DNA from: Closterium sp. Naga37s-1
Lineage: Eukaryota; Streptophyta; Zygnematophyceae; Desmidiales; Closteriaceae
Assembly: GCA_947471745.1 (NCBI GenBank)
Contig: CANJKZ010000174.1
Location: 596,001-660,000 of the forward strand
Reading direction: 5' to 3'
Length of the DNA stretch: 64,000 nucleotides
Both the position numbers and the translations under genes were made by a program. Shown piece by piece: positions 46,601 through 56,394 of this stretch. The notes beneath the pieces were generated by a model. It saw only the letters and a program-made list of their open reading frames with translations, was not told the DNA's origin and did no database searches. Numbering within the stretch: the first letter of the stretch is position 1; the number at the start of each line of letters is the position of its first letter.

Positions 46601-48741
46601 ACTTTGGGCCGAAGTCGCAGAAGATCGCACCGAACACGCCCCGGGTCTCGCAGCGGATGAAGGGCACCGGGGGGGAGTGGGCGTGGCAGTACGCGTCGAA
46701 CTCGATAGCCTGGTCGAGAGGTAAGTCGGTGAACACGACCGCCTGTTGGGAGGAATGCGAAATGGGGAACAGGGGGAGCGGGGGATAGGAGACAGTGGGA
46801 AGAAGAGGTGTGTGCGTGGCAGTGGGCGTCGAGCTCGATAGCTTGGTCAACAGGGAGGACGGTGAACACAACAGCCTGGAGGGGTAACGGGGAATCCGGA
46901 ATAGAGGAAAGAACAGGGGGCATAATGAAGAACAAAGCCTTTAAGCACAGCCACCTAGCCCCCTTACCTCCCTCCCTCTATCACGCACCTGGAAATCCCC
47001 CAGGAACTCTTTCTCGATGGGCGCCGTGTGCACATGCACCTCCACGGCCTTGTTCAGCTCCTGCAGGCGCGCAGCACACGCCTGCGCGCGGTTGACCCCC
47101 ACGTCGGCCTCTGTGAGGAAGAACTGCGCCGAGAGGTGCTGCACCGTTACCGTGACTGTATCGTGCACTGTCACGGACTTCACGCCCGCTAGAATCACAT
47201 TCTTGGCTGCACGGGAGATGGAAACGAGGGAGATGGAGGAGGAAAGATAAGGACACCTGCCGGAAATACGCTTTGATAAAAAGGACGGAAGCGAGGCACG
47301 GAGGAGGCGAGACAGAGAGGAGGAGGTTGAGAGAAAGGAGCAAAACGGAGAGGCGTAAAGCCCTGAACCCGCAACGGAACTGATGGCGGCAATGGCTGGG
47401 GCAGCGTGAGCCACAACGAACAGGTACCAGTCGTCTGAGCCGAATACGATCACTCTCGAGCCATCACAAACGAGAAACAGGCACCGAAAACTACATGAGT
47501 GAGATGAGCGCGCAGATGGAACCTGGCACGTCGGACCGGCTAAACGCGTCAGGGATTATAACGAACGGGCTCATATCGAATTGAGCGCGTGACATTCAGT
47601 CGCGCACATAAGGAAAACCAGCTTCTGGAGAAATATATTTTGCCCGCAATCCTTGTGAGAAATCTCGCGTCGAAACCCCATGATCCAAGTCTTTTCAGTC
47701 CACCCCCCCCCCCTCCCCCCTACCCTAAGAGAAGACCCGTAACGTAGTCAACTCCTCCCTCGCTAAGCGCCTTCTCGCATGCACCGTTATCGACGCCAGA
47801 GCAGACGATTTTTTAGCCCGTCTCGAAAATCGCTAAGCGCCTTCTTCCACGCACCGATATCGACGCCAAGGCCCTTGAGCCCCGAGACACGACATTCGCA
47901 CCGATATGCGCGGCCATACACAGCCGAATTCTCAAAAATACGTCATCAAGTTATCGCATCCCTCTCTAAGCGCCTTCGCTCACCAATCTGAAAAACAAGG
48001 CCGGTGAGATCTGATATCAGAACCTTAGCGCCGAACGCGCGCTTCATCGTCTCAGTCGACCTATTTCATCTCTCTAAGCCCCCTCGTCGTCCCTCCCACC
48101 AATCTCCACGCCAAGGCAGTCAAGTAGCAAGATCAGGACGTTCGCGGCAAACATCCGCTTCGTCGACCTGCAGCCATACTCCGCCAGTTCCTCAGGTAAA
48201 AATCCATCGACCAATCTCATCTCTACTGTCACCTCGCTTCACGTACCAATTTCTACGCCAAGGCCGTTGAGTCCCGAGATCAGAACCTTCGCGCCGAACA
48301 TGAGACTCATCGTCTCGCGGCCAAACACCGCCAGTTCCTCGAGCTAAATTCACTGAAAAATCTTGTCGCTACTGTCACCTCGCTTCACGTACCAATTTCC
48401 ACGCCAAGGCCGTTGAGTCCCGAGATCAGGACCTTCGCGCCGAACATGCGCTTCATCGTCTCGCGGCCATACACAGCCAGCTGGCGACTGTGCAGATCCT
48501 CGTCAATCACAATCTCCCCGCCTCCGCCGGCGCCGTTCGCGCTGTCAGATGTCGGCTGCGGAGCCATCTCGACGTCGCGATTCGACGGATTCGTCACCTT
48601 GGTCGGAACGGAATCGGCTAATTTAGGGTCGGTCACTACGGTCGCGTCCTCGCCGTCGATCTTCTGGCGCTTGTGCTCGCGATCGTCGGATTCCACGGCG
48701 CCGCCGTCCGCGCCCGATCGCGAGGTGAGATGCAGTGGCAT
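37652..48741 (-). CDS. UBA1: ubiquitin-activating enzyme E1
   Basis: Nine exons with matching phases give 1107 residues: 48393-48741, 46989-47206, 45930-46742, 44283-45199, 42674-42953, 41174-41326, 40461-40614, 39224-39458 and 37652-37856. The start at [10 protein letters not shown] precedes a nuclear-signal-like KRQKIDG and the inactive adenylation half ([16 protein letters not shown]). Then come the first catalytic-cysteine half-domain, [20 protein letters not shown], the active adenylation half ([17 protein letters not shown] from about 511, [17 protein letters not shown]), the catalytic Cys at about 684 in [35 protein letters not shown], and the ubiquitin-fold domain ([23 protein letters not shown]). 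It activates ubiquitin with ATP as adenylate, then as thioester, for transfer to E2s. A roughly 18-residue insert follows LMGVCC. Confidence 0.97.
37915..38032 (-). repeat. copy of UBA1 exon 9, 5' end
   Basis: It repeats the acceptor and the codons for [13 protein letters not shown] and [11 protein letters not shown] with several changes, upstream of the true exon. Confidence 0.88.
38085..38215. repeat. inverted pair of fragments from the neighbouring 35.7-kb gene
   Basis: 38090-38150 (plus) encodes [19 protein letters not shown], and 38160-38215 (minus) encodes [13 protein letters not shown]. Both match the C-terminus of the gene ending at 36955 ([19 protein letters not shown]). They lie in UBA1 intron 8 and form a short hairpin. 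Confidence 0.85.
38255..39150 (-). repeat. six copies of UBA1 exon 8, 3' end with donor
   Basis: Six units of about 140-190 bp, centred near 38313, 38502, 38648, 38790, 38966 and 39106, repeat the codons for [19 protein letters not shown] to the donor (TACAG|GTGAG). The non-exonic part of each unit is CA-rich and C/T-rich intron. The true exon ends at 39224. Confidence 0.95.
39505..39725 (-). repeat. two copies of UBA1 exon 8, 5' end
   Basis: About 39530-39580 and 39655-39715 repeat [17 protein letters not shown] with the CCAG acceptor, upstream of the real start at 39458. Confidence 0.9.
39734..39989. repeat. 256-bp foldback in UBA1 intron 7
   Basis: Two arms of about 120 bp, from GCTGATGGGAAGTGCT inward, are imperfect reverse complements with a short AT-rich centre near 39861. 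No flanking target duplication or coding sequence is clear. It could be a miniature transposon or an inverted duplication. Confidence 0.85.
40050..40415 (-). repeat. three copies of UBA1 exon 7, 3' end with donor
   Basis: About 40056-40130, 40215-40305 and 40330-40415 repeat [20 protein letters not shown] and the donor. The reading frame is mostly kept. They lie downstream of the true exon (40461-40614). Confidence 0.93.
41028..41105 (-). repeat. copy of UBA1 exon 6, 3' end
   Basis: It repeats [15 protein letters not shown] and the donor (AAG|GTGAG) downstream of the true exon end at 41174. Confidence 0.9.
41400..42065 (-). repeat. copies of UBA1 exon 6, 5' end with acceptor
   Basis: About 41402-41486, 41577-41655 and 41720-41797 are clear copies of [20 protein letters not shown] with acceptor. 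More degraded pieces occur near 41840-41870 and 41945-42065, with GAGTCGACTC words. All lie upstream of the true exon. Confidence 0.88.
42120..42300. repeat. C/T-rich minisatellite
   Basis: Units of about 7-48 bp built from CCACCCTCCACCC and CCCCTCTTTCCT in UBA1 intron 5. No coding content. Confidence 0.85.
42385..42620 (-). repeat. copies of UBA1 exon 5, 3' end with donor
   Basis: About 42400-42450 and 42525-42590 repeat [16 protein letters not shown] and the donor downstream of 42674. Confidence 0.9.
43017..43092 (-). repeat. copy of UBA1 exon 5, 5' end
   Basis: It repeats [11 protein letters not shown] and TFPETASTS with acceptor, upstream of the true exon start at 42953. Confidence 0.9.
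43320..44215 (-). repeat. five copies of UBA1 exon 4, 3' end with donor
   Basis: Donor ends near 43322, 43499, 43672, 43843 and 44101, at spacings of 171-258 bp. Each repeats [20 protein letters not shown] and the donor (CGCAA|GTGAGT or variant). The 43843-44038 copy extends back to [10 protein letters not shown] and is almost intact. Between units is a conserved intron piece with ACCCAACCCC words. Confidence 0.95.
45298..45810 (-). repeat. copies of UBA1 exon 4, 5' end
   Basis: Pieces coding [21 protein letters not shown] and [12 protein letters not shown] recur near 45300-45395, 45432-45482, 45575-45640 and 45735-45808, with acceptors and internal deletions. They lie upstream of the true exon start at 45199. 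G/A-rich simple sequence separates them. Confidence 0.88.
45401..45430. repeat. perfect 30-bp palindrome
   Basis: GGTGTATTTTGAGGC followed directly by its reverse complement, at the junction between two exon-4 copies. Confidence 0.95.
45825..45929 (-). repeat. short tandem array of UBA1 exon 3 donor-like units
   Basis: About five units of 19-20 bp, read on the minus strand as GTTTCAGGTGAGGAGGGGTT. Each contains CAG|GTGAG, the same as the true donor CTTCCAG|GTGAGAAGGGG at 45930. Confidence 0.92.
46805..46880 (-). repeat. copy of UBA1 exon 3, 5' end
   Basis: It repeats [21 protein letters not shown] with its acceptor, upstream of the true exon start at 46742. It is open but frame-divergent further in. 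Confidence 0.9.
47775..48350 (-). repeat. degraded copies of UBA1 exon 1, 3' end
   Basis: At least four copies (about 47865-47930, 48005-48060, 48105-48200 and 48250-48345) repeat the end of exon 1 ([22 protein letters not shown]). Similarity generally falls with distance from the true exon, and the nearest copy (48250-48345) is the best preserved. Confidence 0.85.
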
Positions 48742-49249
48742 ACAGCAAATCGCCTCGCCGGCGGTGCTACCTCCTAATATACTAAGGACCGACGCACGAC
48801 GACACGAGGAGACCGAGCACGGAAGGAAAAGGGGTTCCGAATTGGACGATAGGGGATCGAGAAACCCCCGGTTTCGGTTCGGCCGAGGTACCTTGGAAAG
48901 CTCAGCTGATTCCGAGGTGGGGAAAAGCGAATTTAGAGAAATGTGGTGGCTGTGAATGCTGCTCGAGGAGACCGAGTATGGGAGAGAGGTGAAATGGGAA
49001 GGGACGAGAAGGAAAGGGAAATCCAGGTTTGGGGAGGGAGGGGATGGGGGAGTGGAAGGGAAAGTGAAGGGAAGGGAGGGGAGGGGAGGGACAGAGGGAA
49101 GGGAATGGAATGTTTTTGGGTTGCGAAGCAACCCTTTACAATCGATTTTGCCAAATTTTATTTTCAATTTTATTTTTTCAATTTTTTTTAATAAAATATG
49201 AAAATAAATTTCGTAAACTACAGTACCCTTCCCAAACTGTTGAGTAGTT
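48742..49249. other. upstream region of UBA1
   Basis: Probable 5' UTR and promoter of UBA1. It holds G/A-rich simple sequence on the plus strand (48980-49110) and an AT-rich stretch near 49150-49210. No gene is seen. Confidence 0.5.
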
Positions 49250-49620
49250 TGTCAAAATTATATGCTATAGTCTGTCTAGGCTGTAGTGGGGTAGTTCATG
49301 TAGGGTACAACACTTTTATGTTTCCTACTTGTACCCACATCAGGCCCCCAGAAGTCAGAGAATTTTCTCTGATTTGCCTTAAAAACTCTGATATTTCAGC
49401 CTTTTTTCGAAGTGAACTCTGAAAACTCAGCCTTTTTTTGAGAGAAACCAGGAAAAATGCGATCTTTTCTAGTGTGCAATGGTATTTCTGCAGGAAACAC
49501 TCTGATTTTCAGAGTTAAGTCATGTACCAACTCTCAATTTTCATACTAGCCCAAAACCAATCTGAGGGCCTGACCCACATGCTTGCTAGTTCAGTCATTC
49601 CTTCCTTCACTATTGTGACA
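49250..49620 (+). repeat. 5' LTR with internal MITE
   Basis: Without the inserted 232 bp and its 8-bp duplication, the LTR is about 131 bp and matches the 56-kb and 63.9-kb LTRs in order and ends. Confidence 0.92.
49341..49572. mobile_element. hAT-like miniature transposon
   Basis: 232 bp with terminal inverted repeats CAGGCCCCCAGA and TCTGAGGGCCTG (11 of 12 matching), flanked by an 8-bp target duplication acccacat (49333-49340 and 49573-49580). Eight-base duplications and a CAGG end fit the hAT superfamily. It has no coding capacity. Internal motifs such as CTGAAAACTCAG recur in the 2.9- and 4.2-kb blocks. Confidence 0.93.
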
Positions 49621-49632
49621 TGGTATCAGAGC
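49621..49632 (+). promoter_or_regulatory. primer binding site, tRNA-iMet
   Basis: TGGTATCAGAGC directly after the LTR is the exact common plant copia primer site. Confidence 0.95.
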
Positions 49633-49689
49633 AGGTTCCCTCGTGGGAACGTTTTTTTTAGGGCCCACGACGATACCATTTTTTTTTCC

Positions 49690-50330
49690 TGCCTTGCCCG
49701 AAGCACGCCTCGCGCCTGCCTCACCTGCGCCGTCGCGCGCCCTGCCCTAGTGCCGCCCGTCACGGCCCTGCCTTCTCGGCTCGCGGCCCTGCCCTAACGG
49801 CCCGTCGCGGCCCCCTGCTTTCTCGGCCCGTCGCGGCCCTGCCCTGCCGCCACCCACGGCCCTGCCTTGCCGCCCGTCGCGGCCTACCCTAGCCACCTGT
49901 CGCGGCCCTACCTTGCCGCCTCTCGTTGCGGCCCCGACCTTGCCGCCCGCCGCGGCCTCTGCCCTGCCGCTGCTCGTAGTGGCCCTGCCCTACCCTGCCG
50001 TCCAGCCGCGGCCCTGCCCTGCCGCCGCCCTGTCCTGCCGCCCTGTCGCGGCCCTGCGCTGCCGCCGACGCGTCGCGGCCCTGCCCTTCAGCCGCCCCAG
50101 TCGCGGCCCTGCTCTACCGCCGCCAAGTAGCGGCCTTGCCCTGCTGCCACCCCAGTCGCGGCCCTAACCTAACCGCCAGCTGCGGCCCTGCCCTGCACCC
50201 GCCCCTGGTAAGCACCCGCGCAGCCCAGCCGAGACGCGCCGCTCCTCCGAGCCGCGCCGCCCTACCGAGCCGCGCCGCCCTACTGAGCCGCACTGCCCTG
50301 CCCACGCTGCTCCTGCTGCTACTGCTGTTT
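49690..50330 (+). repeat. GC-rich leader repeats
   Basis: Irregular repeats of CGTCGCGGCCCTGCCCTGCCG between primer site and gag. No protein is recognised. Confidence 0.8.
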
Positions 50331-50356
50331 CTGCTGCTACTGCTGCTACTCCCGCT

Positions 50357-50935
50357 ATGGCTAGCCCTAATGTTCTTACCTTTGATGCTGAGGGGCGTGC
50401 GGTTGACTTTGACGTGTGGGTTGACGACCTGGAGCTCTTTCTTCAGTGTGACTCTAAGGACGGAGTATCCCTTTTCGATCACACGTCCGGTGTCTCTCCA
50501 GCACCTACTGCCACTGCTGACAGTACGGTTTGCTCGCAGTGGACCACTCGTGACGCTGTTGCTCGCCTTGCTGTTCGTAGTCACCTGCCGTCTGCTGAGC
50601 GCGCGCACTTTGGCCAGTACAAGACTGCTAAGTCTTTGTATGACGCTGTCGTAGCGCGCTACTCCTCCCCTGCCACTGCTGCCCTCAGCCGCCTCATGCT
50701 GCCGTACCTATTCCCTGACCTTGCCGCCTTTGCCACAGTCGCTGACCCCACTACCCACCTCCGCACTAGTGACGCCCGCTACCGCGCTGCGCTTCCCACT
50801 GAGTTCTGTGCCACGAACCCCCCCCCCATGTACATCACCCTTTACTACCTAGTCACCCGCCTCCCTGACTCCCTTCCTTCAGTCAGGGACCACTTTCTCT
50901 CCCTTGCCCCACCGAGCTCACCGTCGACCTGTTAG
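50357..50935 (+). pseudogene. copia gag, frameshifted
   Basis: ATG start MASPNVLTFDAEGRAVDFDV. It matches the gag at 57748 closely until about 50909, where one base is lost and the frame ends. The continuation (ELTVDLLEERL and a poly-Gly run) is in another frame. Confidence 0.88.
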
Positions 50936-51402
50936 AGGAGCGCCTCACTGCAACTGAGAAGAGTATCATTGCTGTAGGTGCTTCTCGCGGCGACCCTCAC
51001 GCCCCTTACTTTGAGGGGTGTTCCCCTGTCCCCCTTCTCCCCTCTGTTGCTTCTACTGCTGCTGTCGACCTCGTTCGCACTGAGGAGGTCGGGGCTGCGT
51101 CTGCTCCCAGTAGGAGGCGCTGCAACAGCAAGGGCAAGGGGGGCAAGGGTGGTGGAGGGGACGGTGGGGGCGGCGGTGGAGGCGGTGGAGGAGGCGGAGG
51201 GGGTGGCGGTGGAGGTGGGGGTTGTGGAGGGAGTGGGGACTTCGGTGGCGGCGGTGGGGGTGGTGGAGGTTGCGGCAGCGGCGGTGGAGGCAGCGGCAGC
51301 GGTGGTGGAGGTGGCGGCGGCGGTGGTGCTGGTCGAGGTGGAGCCGCGCAGCATGGAGGCTTTGGTGGTAGCCAGCGCCAGCAGCAGCCGCATTCCCGAT
51401 AG

Positions 51403-53376
51403 ACCCCGTTGGCCCAGCAGCTTCGTGAGTGGTACGATGGGCGTGGGAGGTCTGGGGGTGTTGGTCCCTGCACTTACGTTCTTCGCACCGGCGGGCGCCG
51501 TGGGGAGACGTGCGGGCTGCCACACACTACGCAGCGCTGCTTCGGTCGCCTGACTGACGCCTGGCGCGCCCAGTTTCCTGACGCTGTTGAGCTCCCTCGC
51601 TGGGGTGATCTGCTTAAGCACAATGTTGCTATCTTTGATCTTGATTTCGATGCTATCCTTGCTGCCATGTATGCTGCGATTGATAGTGCTGAGGGTGACT
51701 GTTACCTGTGTGTTCCGCCCGACCCGGGCATTGAGGCTGCTGCTCTAGGTGCTAGTGCGTCTGCTGCTCCAAGTGCTGGTGAGTCTGCTGCTCCAGGTGC
51801 TGGTGAGTCTGCTCTCTCTGTTACTGCACCTATTGAGGCCTTGCACACTTTCACACTTGACGCTGGTGCTTCGCGCTCCTTCTTTCGCGACAGCACCACA
51901 CTCACGCCGCTCTGTCGGCCTGTCGCAGTCTCCCTGGCTGACCCCTCTGTTGGCCCAGTCCTTGCGCACTCTTCCACGGTTCTACCGTGTCCTGCGGCCC
52001 CGTCGGGCTTGCTGTCGGGACTTCACCTCCCCTCGTTCTCTACGAACTTGGTGAGTGGAGCTGACCTCCAGGACGTGTGGGTTGACCAGTTCACCCCTGG
52101 AGGTCAGCGTGTGACCCACTGCACTTGCTCTCGGACGGGCCGCCACCTGGCCACGTTCACCCGTCGGCCTAGGTCGGGTCTGTACACAATGACTACTGCG
52201 TCTCCTCCAGTTACTGCGTCTGGTCAGGTAGCCGCGTCTGGTCAGGTGTTTGCTGCCGCGTCCAGGTCTAGTCCACCGTCTGCCCCCTGCTCGTGTCGTC
52301 CTCTGTCACACGAGACTCTCCTTTGGCACCACCGCCTTGGTCACCCCTCCCTGCCTCGTCTTCGAGGTATGGCCTCCCGTACCCTTGTCTCTGGTCTCCC
52401 CCGGTCCCTCCCTCCCCTTCCTCCGGGGCCTGCCCCTACCTGTGTTCCTTGTGTCGAGGGCCGGCAGCACGCCGCTCCTCACTCCTCCGAGTTCCCTCCG
52501 ACAGAGGCTCCCCTGCAGACTCTCCACATGGACGTATGGGGCCCAGCCCGCGTCCGTGGACAGGGTCACGAGCGTTACTTCCTGCTGGTGGTTGACGACT
52601 ACTCGCGTTACACCACAGTCTTCCCCTTGCACCGCAAGGGTGAGGTCACTGAGGTGTTGATCAACTGGATCTGCGGTGCCCGTCGCCAGCTCAGCGAGAG
52701 TTTCGGCTCGGACCTTCCTGTTCTGCGTCTGCACTCAGACAGAGGTGGTGAGTTTTCCTCCGACCTTCTGAGGGCTTTCTGTCGTGCGGAGGGCATCCGC
52801 CAGACGTTCACGCTTCCGGCCTCCCCACAGCAAAATGGGATTGCTGAGCGCCGCATTGGCATGGTCATGGACGTCGCTCGTACGTCCATGATCCATGCGG
52901 CTGCTCCCCATTTTCTGTGGCCGTTCGCGGTTCAGTACGCTGCGCATCAGATCAACCTTCAGCCTCGTGTCTCCTTGCCGGAGACCACACCTACTCTGCG
53001 GTTGACGGGGAAGGTTGGCGATGCGTCTGTGTTCCGTGTCTGGGGATCTCGAGCTTTTGTCCGCGATACTTCCGCGGACAAGCTGTCCTCTCATGCCGTT
53101 CCCTGCGTCTTCCTTGGCTTCCCCCCTGACGCACCTGGGTGGCAGTTTTACCACCCCACCTCGCGTCGTGTTCTGTCCTCTCAGGACGTCACGTTTGACA
53201 AGTCGGTATCTTACTACCGTCTCTTTCCCTACAGCACTGCCCCTCTCCCCCCACCCGCCACTCTTCCTAGCACCAGGTGCTCCTCCGGTAGACCCCCTCC
53301 CCCCTCAGGGTCCTGCCCCCTCAGGTGTGTCCCAGGTAGACCCTGTCGAGCCTGTCGAGGTAGCTGTCAACTCTAG
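51403..53376 (+). pseudogene. copia gag end, protease and integrase
   Basis: Open after a TAG at 51400-51402. It has a modified zinc knuckle C-x13-C-x3-H-x4-C (CTYVLRTGG to CGLPHTTQRC), a protease-like site with LDAGASRSF in place of the usual DSGA, and integrase with HHRLGHPSLPRLR, MDVWGPARV, LHSDRGGEF and QQNGIAE. After FPYSTAPLPPP the frame is lost at a C-run. Confidence 0.88.
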
Positions 53377-54000
53377 TGCTGCTAGGGGTGCTGAGCCTGC
53401 GAGTGCGGGGCCTGGGGGTGCTGATGCTGGGGTTGCTGAGTCTGAGGGTGCGGAGCCTTGGGGTGCTTAGCCTGAGGGTGCTGAGTCTGGGGGTGCTGAG
53501 CCTGGGGGTGCAGAGCCTAAGCGTGCTGAGTCTGGAGGTCCTCCGGGTGTCCCGTCACGGCGGGAGCCCCTCTCTCCGCAGCAGCTACGTGAGTGGTATG
53601 TTCGGCGCTGTAGCCGTGCTGCTGGAGCTACGGGGCCTGCTACTGGAGGTGCTTCTGGAGCTGGAGCTGCTGGAGGTGCTGCTGGTGCTGGAGCTGCTGG
53701 AGCCGCTGGTCCTGGAGGTGCTGGTGCTGGAGGTACTGGCGCTGTTGGATGTCCTACTGGTGTTGGAGTTGCTGGAGGTACTGGAGCAGCTGGTCCCGGA
53801 GGTGCTCGTACCGGAGGTAGTGGAGCTGCTGGGGCTAGTGGTGCTGCAGGAGTTGGAGCTGTAGGTGCTGGAGCTGTTGCTACTGGAGGTGCTACTGGAG
53901 CTGGAGCTGCTGGAGGTACTGGAGCTGGTGGTGCTGCGGGAGTTGTAGCTGGAGACCCTGGAGCTGAGGGTACTGGTGGTGTCTCTGCTGTTTCTGGAGG
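53376..54000 (+). repeat. Gly/Ala-coding repeat between integrase and RT
   Basis: Imperfect units of GGTGCTGGAGCTGCTGGAGG in the polyprotein linker. The matching linkers are 1-450 and 60740-61370, of different lengths. Confidence 0.88.
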
Positions 54001-54085
54001 TGCTGCGCAGCCGCGGCCATACTACGTTCCGCTCCTTCAGCAGGTTCTTGGTCTCCCGCCTTCAACTAGTCCTACTCCTCCCTTA

Positions 54086-56250
54086 GTGAGTCCACCGCCT
54101 GTCCAGTCACAGTCGCAGTTACAGCCAGCCTCTCCACTGCCTGGTCCTTCTCCTTACTCTGGACCGACTAGAGGTCTTACGGAGCGTCGTGATCCTGAGT
54201 CTCGTCCTACGTCGCCTGAGTCTCGTCCTGCGTCACCTGAGTCTCTTCCTGAGTCGCCTGTTCACGCTGTTCGTACTGGTCGACGTGTTCCGCGTCATTG
54301 TCCTCCTCCTGTCCCCGGCACTCACTATATGACTCTGGGTCCTTCCACTGCTCCACAACGTGTCCCTCTGCCATCTCCTCCTGCGTCCTCTCTTCCTGAC
54401 GGTCCGGACCCGGAGTCTGACTCCCTTCGTGCTGCTAGTCCTACTGTCATGCGTTTTCTGGCCATTGCTGTCACTGACCCTTCGTTTGAGTCCACTTCTG
54501 CGTCTGCTCTAGTTGCTGAGTTTGTTGACTTTGCTGCCGCCTGTCGTCTAGACTACGCCGCTAGTCTTGTTGCTGAGTCTGAGTCTGCGTCTGTCTGTCC
54601 TCCGTCCGTCGGGGGGGAGTGAGCTCTTGGCACGGACGTCCTTGAGGACAGGCAGGAGGACTTTGAGTGCTTTGCCGCTGCTTTACCTCATCTCGTGTCC
54701 ATGCTGCTTGCCCCTGAGGGAGACCCGAATGCACCAGACATCCCGACCCCGCGCTCTTACGCAGAGGCGATAGAGGGTCCCTACTCCTCTCAGTGGCAGA
54801 CAGCCATGGAATCAGAGATGGCTTCCTGGAAGTCCACAGGCACCTACGTCAACGAGGTTCCCCCGCCTGGGGCGAACATCGTCAGTGGCATGTGGATTTT
54901 CAGGGTGAAGCGGCCGCCGGGTTCTCCGCCTGTCTTCAAGGCGCGTTACGTTGCACGAGGCTTCAGTCAGCGACAGGGAGTTGACTTCTTCCAGACCTTC
55001 TCTCCTACCCTGAAGATGACCATTCTTCGGGTGCTGCTGCACGTCGCCGCTCAGCGTGACTACGAGCTACACTCTCTTGACTTCAGCACAGCCTTCCTAC
55101 AGGGCAGCCTGCACGAGGAGATCTGGTTGCGCCGCCCACCTGGCTTCACTGGGTCGTTTCCTGCAGGTACCCAATGGAGCCTCCGGCGGCCAGTCTACGG
55201 TCTCCGCCAGGCACCCCGTGAGTGGCACGACACACTGAGGACGACTCTTGCTGCTCTTGGTTTTGCTCCATCCACTGCTGACCCGTCGCTGTTTTTACGC
55301 ACTGACACCACTATGCCGCCGTTCTACGTTCTCGTGTACGTAGATGACTTGGTCTTTGCTACTGCTGACACGGAGGCACTCGCCCACGTGAAGTCGGAGC
55401 TGCAGAAGAGACACACGTGCACAGACATGGGTGAGCTGACAAGCTATCTTGGCTTGCGGATCACCCGGGACAGAGCACAGCGCACCATTACCTTGACTCA
55501 GTCACACATGGTGCAGCAGGTCCTTCAGCGCTTCGGCTTCACGTACTCCTCGCCACAGTCCACTCCTCTGCCTATCGGTCACTCGCTCTCAGCTCCACCT
55601 TCGGACGAGTCCGTAGAGCCGAGTAGCCCGTATCCAGAGCTTGTGGGCTGCCTCATGTACCTGATGACCTGCACTCGACCTGACCTTGCCTACCCTCTTA
55701 GCATTCTAGCACGCTATGTCGCTCCTGGCAGACACAGGAAGGAGCACATGGATGCACCTAAGAGGGTGTTGCGCTACTTGTGCAGTACGTCGGGCATGGG
55801 GCTCGTGCTTGGAGGACGGGCTCGAGTTGTCCTCACTGGTCACGCAGACGCTTCCTGGGCTGACGACTTGACTACGTAGCGGTCGTCACAGGGTTACGCC
55901 TTCAGCCTTGGCTCCGGCTCTGTCTCTTGGCGGTCTACCCGCTCGTCTTCTGTTCTCAGCTCCAGTTGTGAGGCTGAGATCTACACAGGGGCCATGGCTG
56001 CACAGGAGTTACGCTGGCTCACCTACCTGCTGACGGACCTTGGAGAGCCGCCTCGTTCTCCTCCAGTGCTGTACGTCGACAACAAGGCCATGATTGCGTT
56101 GTGTCAGGAGCACAGACTGGAGCACAGAACGAAGCACATCGCTCTGCGCTACTTCCTTGCTCGAGAGTTGCAGCAGCGTGGTCAGCTTCGTCTTGCTTAC
56201 GTGGCCACTCGGGCCAACACTGCTGATGTTTTCACCAAGGCACTTCAGCC
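54086..56250 (+). pseudogene. copia RT and RNase H with nonsense codon
   Basis: RT motifs FKARYVARGFSQRQGVD, LDFSTAFLQGSLHEEIWL and VLVYVDDLVFATAD are present. A frame break lies near 54622. TAG at 55877-55879 replaces the CAG found in the 63-kb copy. RNase H continues in frame (SSCEAEIYTGAMAAQE) up to ADVFTKALQP, where the LTR of the next element begins. Confidence 0.88.
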
Positions 56251-56383
56251 TGTCAAACTTATATCTGCTATGGTCTATTTAGGCTGTAGTGGGGTAGCTC
56301 TTAGAGGGTACAACACTTAGGTGTTTCCTATTTGTACCCATCTCTTTTCTAGTTCATTCATTCTTTCGTCTATCTTTCTCACA
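56251..56383 (+). repeat. 5' LTR (133 bp)
   Basis: TGTCAAACTTATATC to TTTCTCACA; unusually short for a copia LTR. It is almost identical to 63868-64000. Confidence 0.95.
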
Positions 56384-56394
56384 TGGTATAGAGC
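56384..56394 (+). promoter_or_regulatory. primer binding site, tRNA-iMet type with one base missing
   Basis: TGGTATAGAGC against the common TGGTATCAGAGC. The outer intronic element has the same shortened form at about 21236-21246. Confidence 0.85.

Larger units (their letters stand above)
49250..56250 (+). mobile_element. copia retrotransposon, decayed, cut at its 3' end by a later insertion
   Basis: The 5' LTR (49250-49620) contains a small DNA transposon. A perfect primer site TGGTATCAGAGC follows. The leader is rich in CGCGGCCCTGCC repeats, then gag (50357), protease-integrase (51403-53260), a Gly/Ala-coding linker, RT and RNase H (54695-56250). Frameshifts near 50910 and 53240 and stops at 51400-51402 and 55877-55879 inactivate it. 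RNase H stops at KALQP where the next element begins. Confidence 0.93.
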
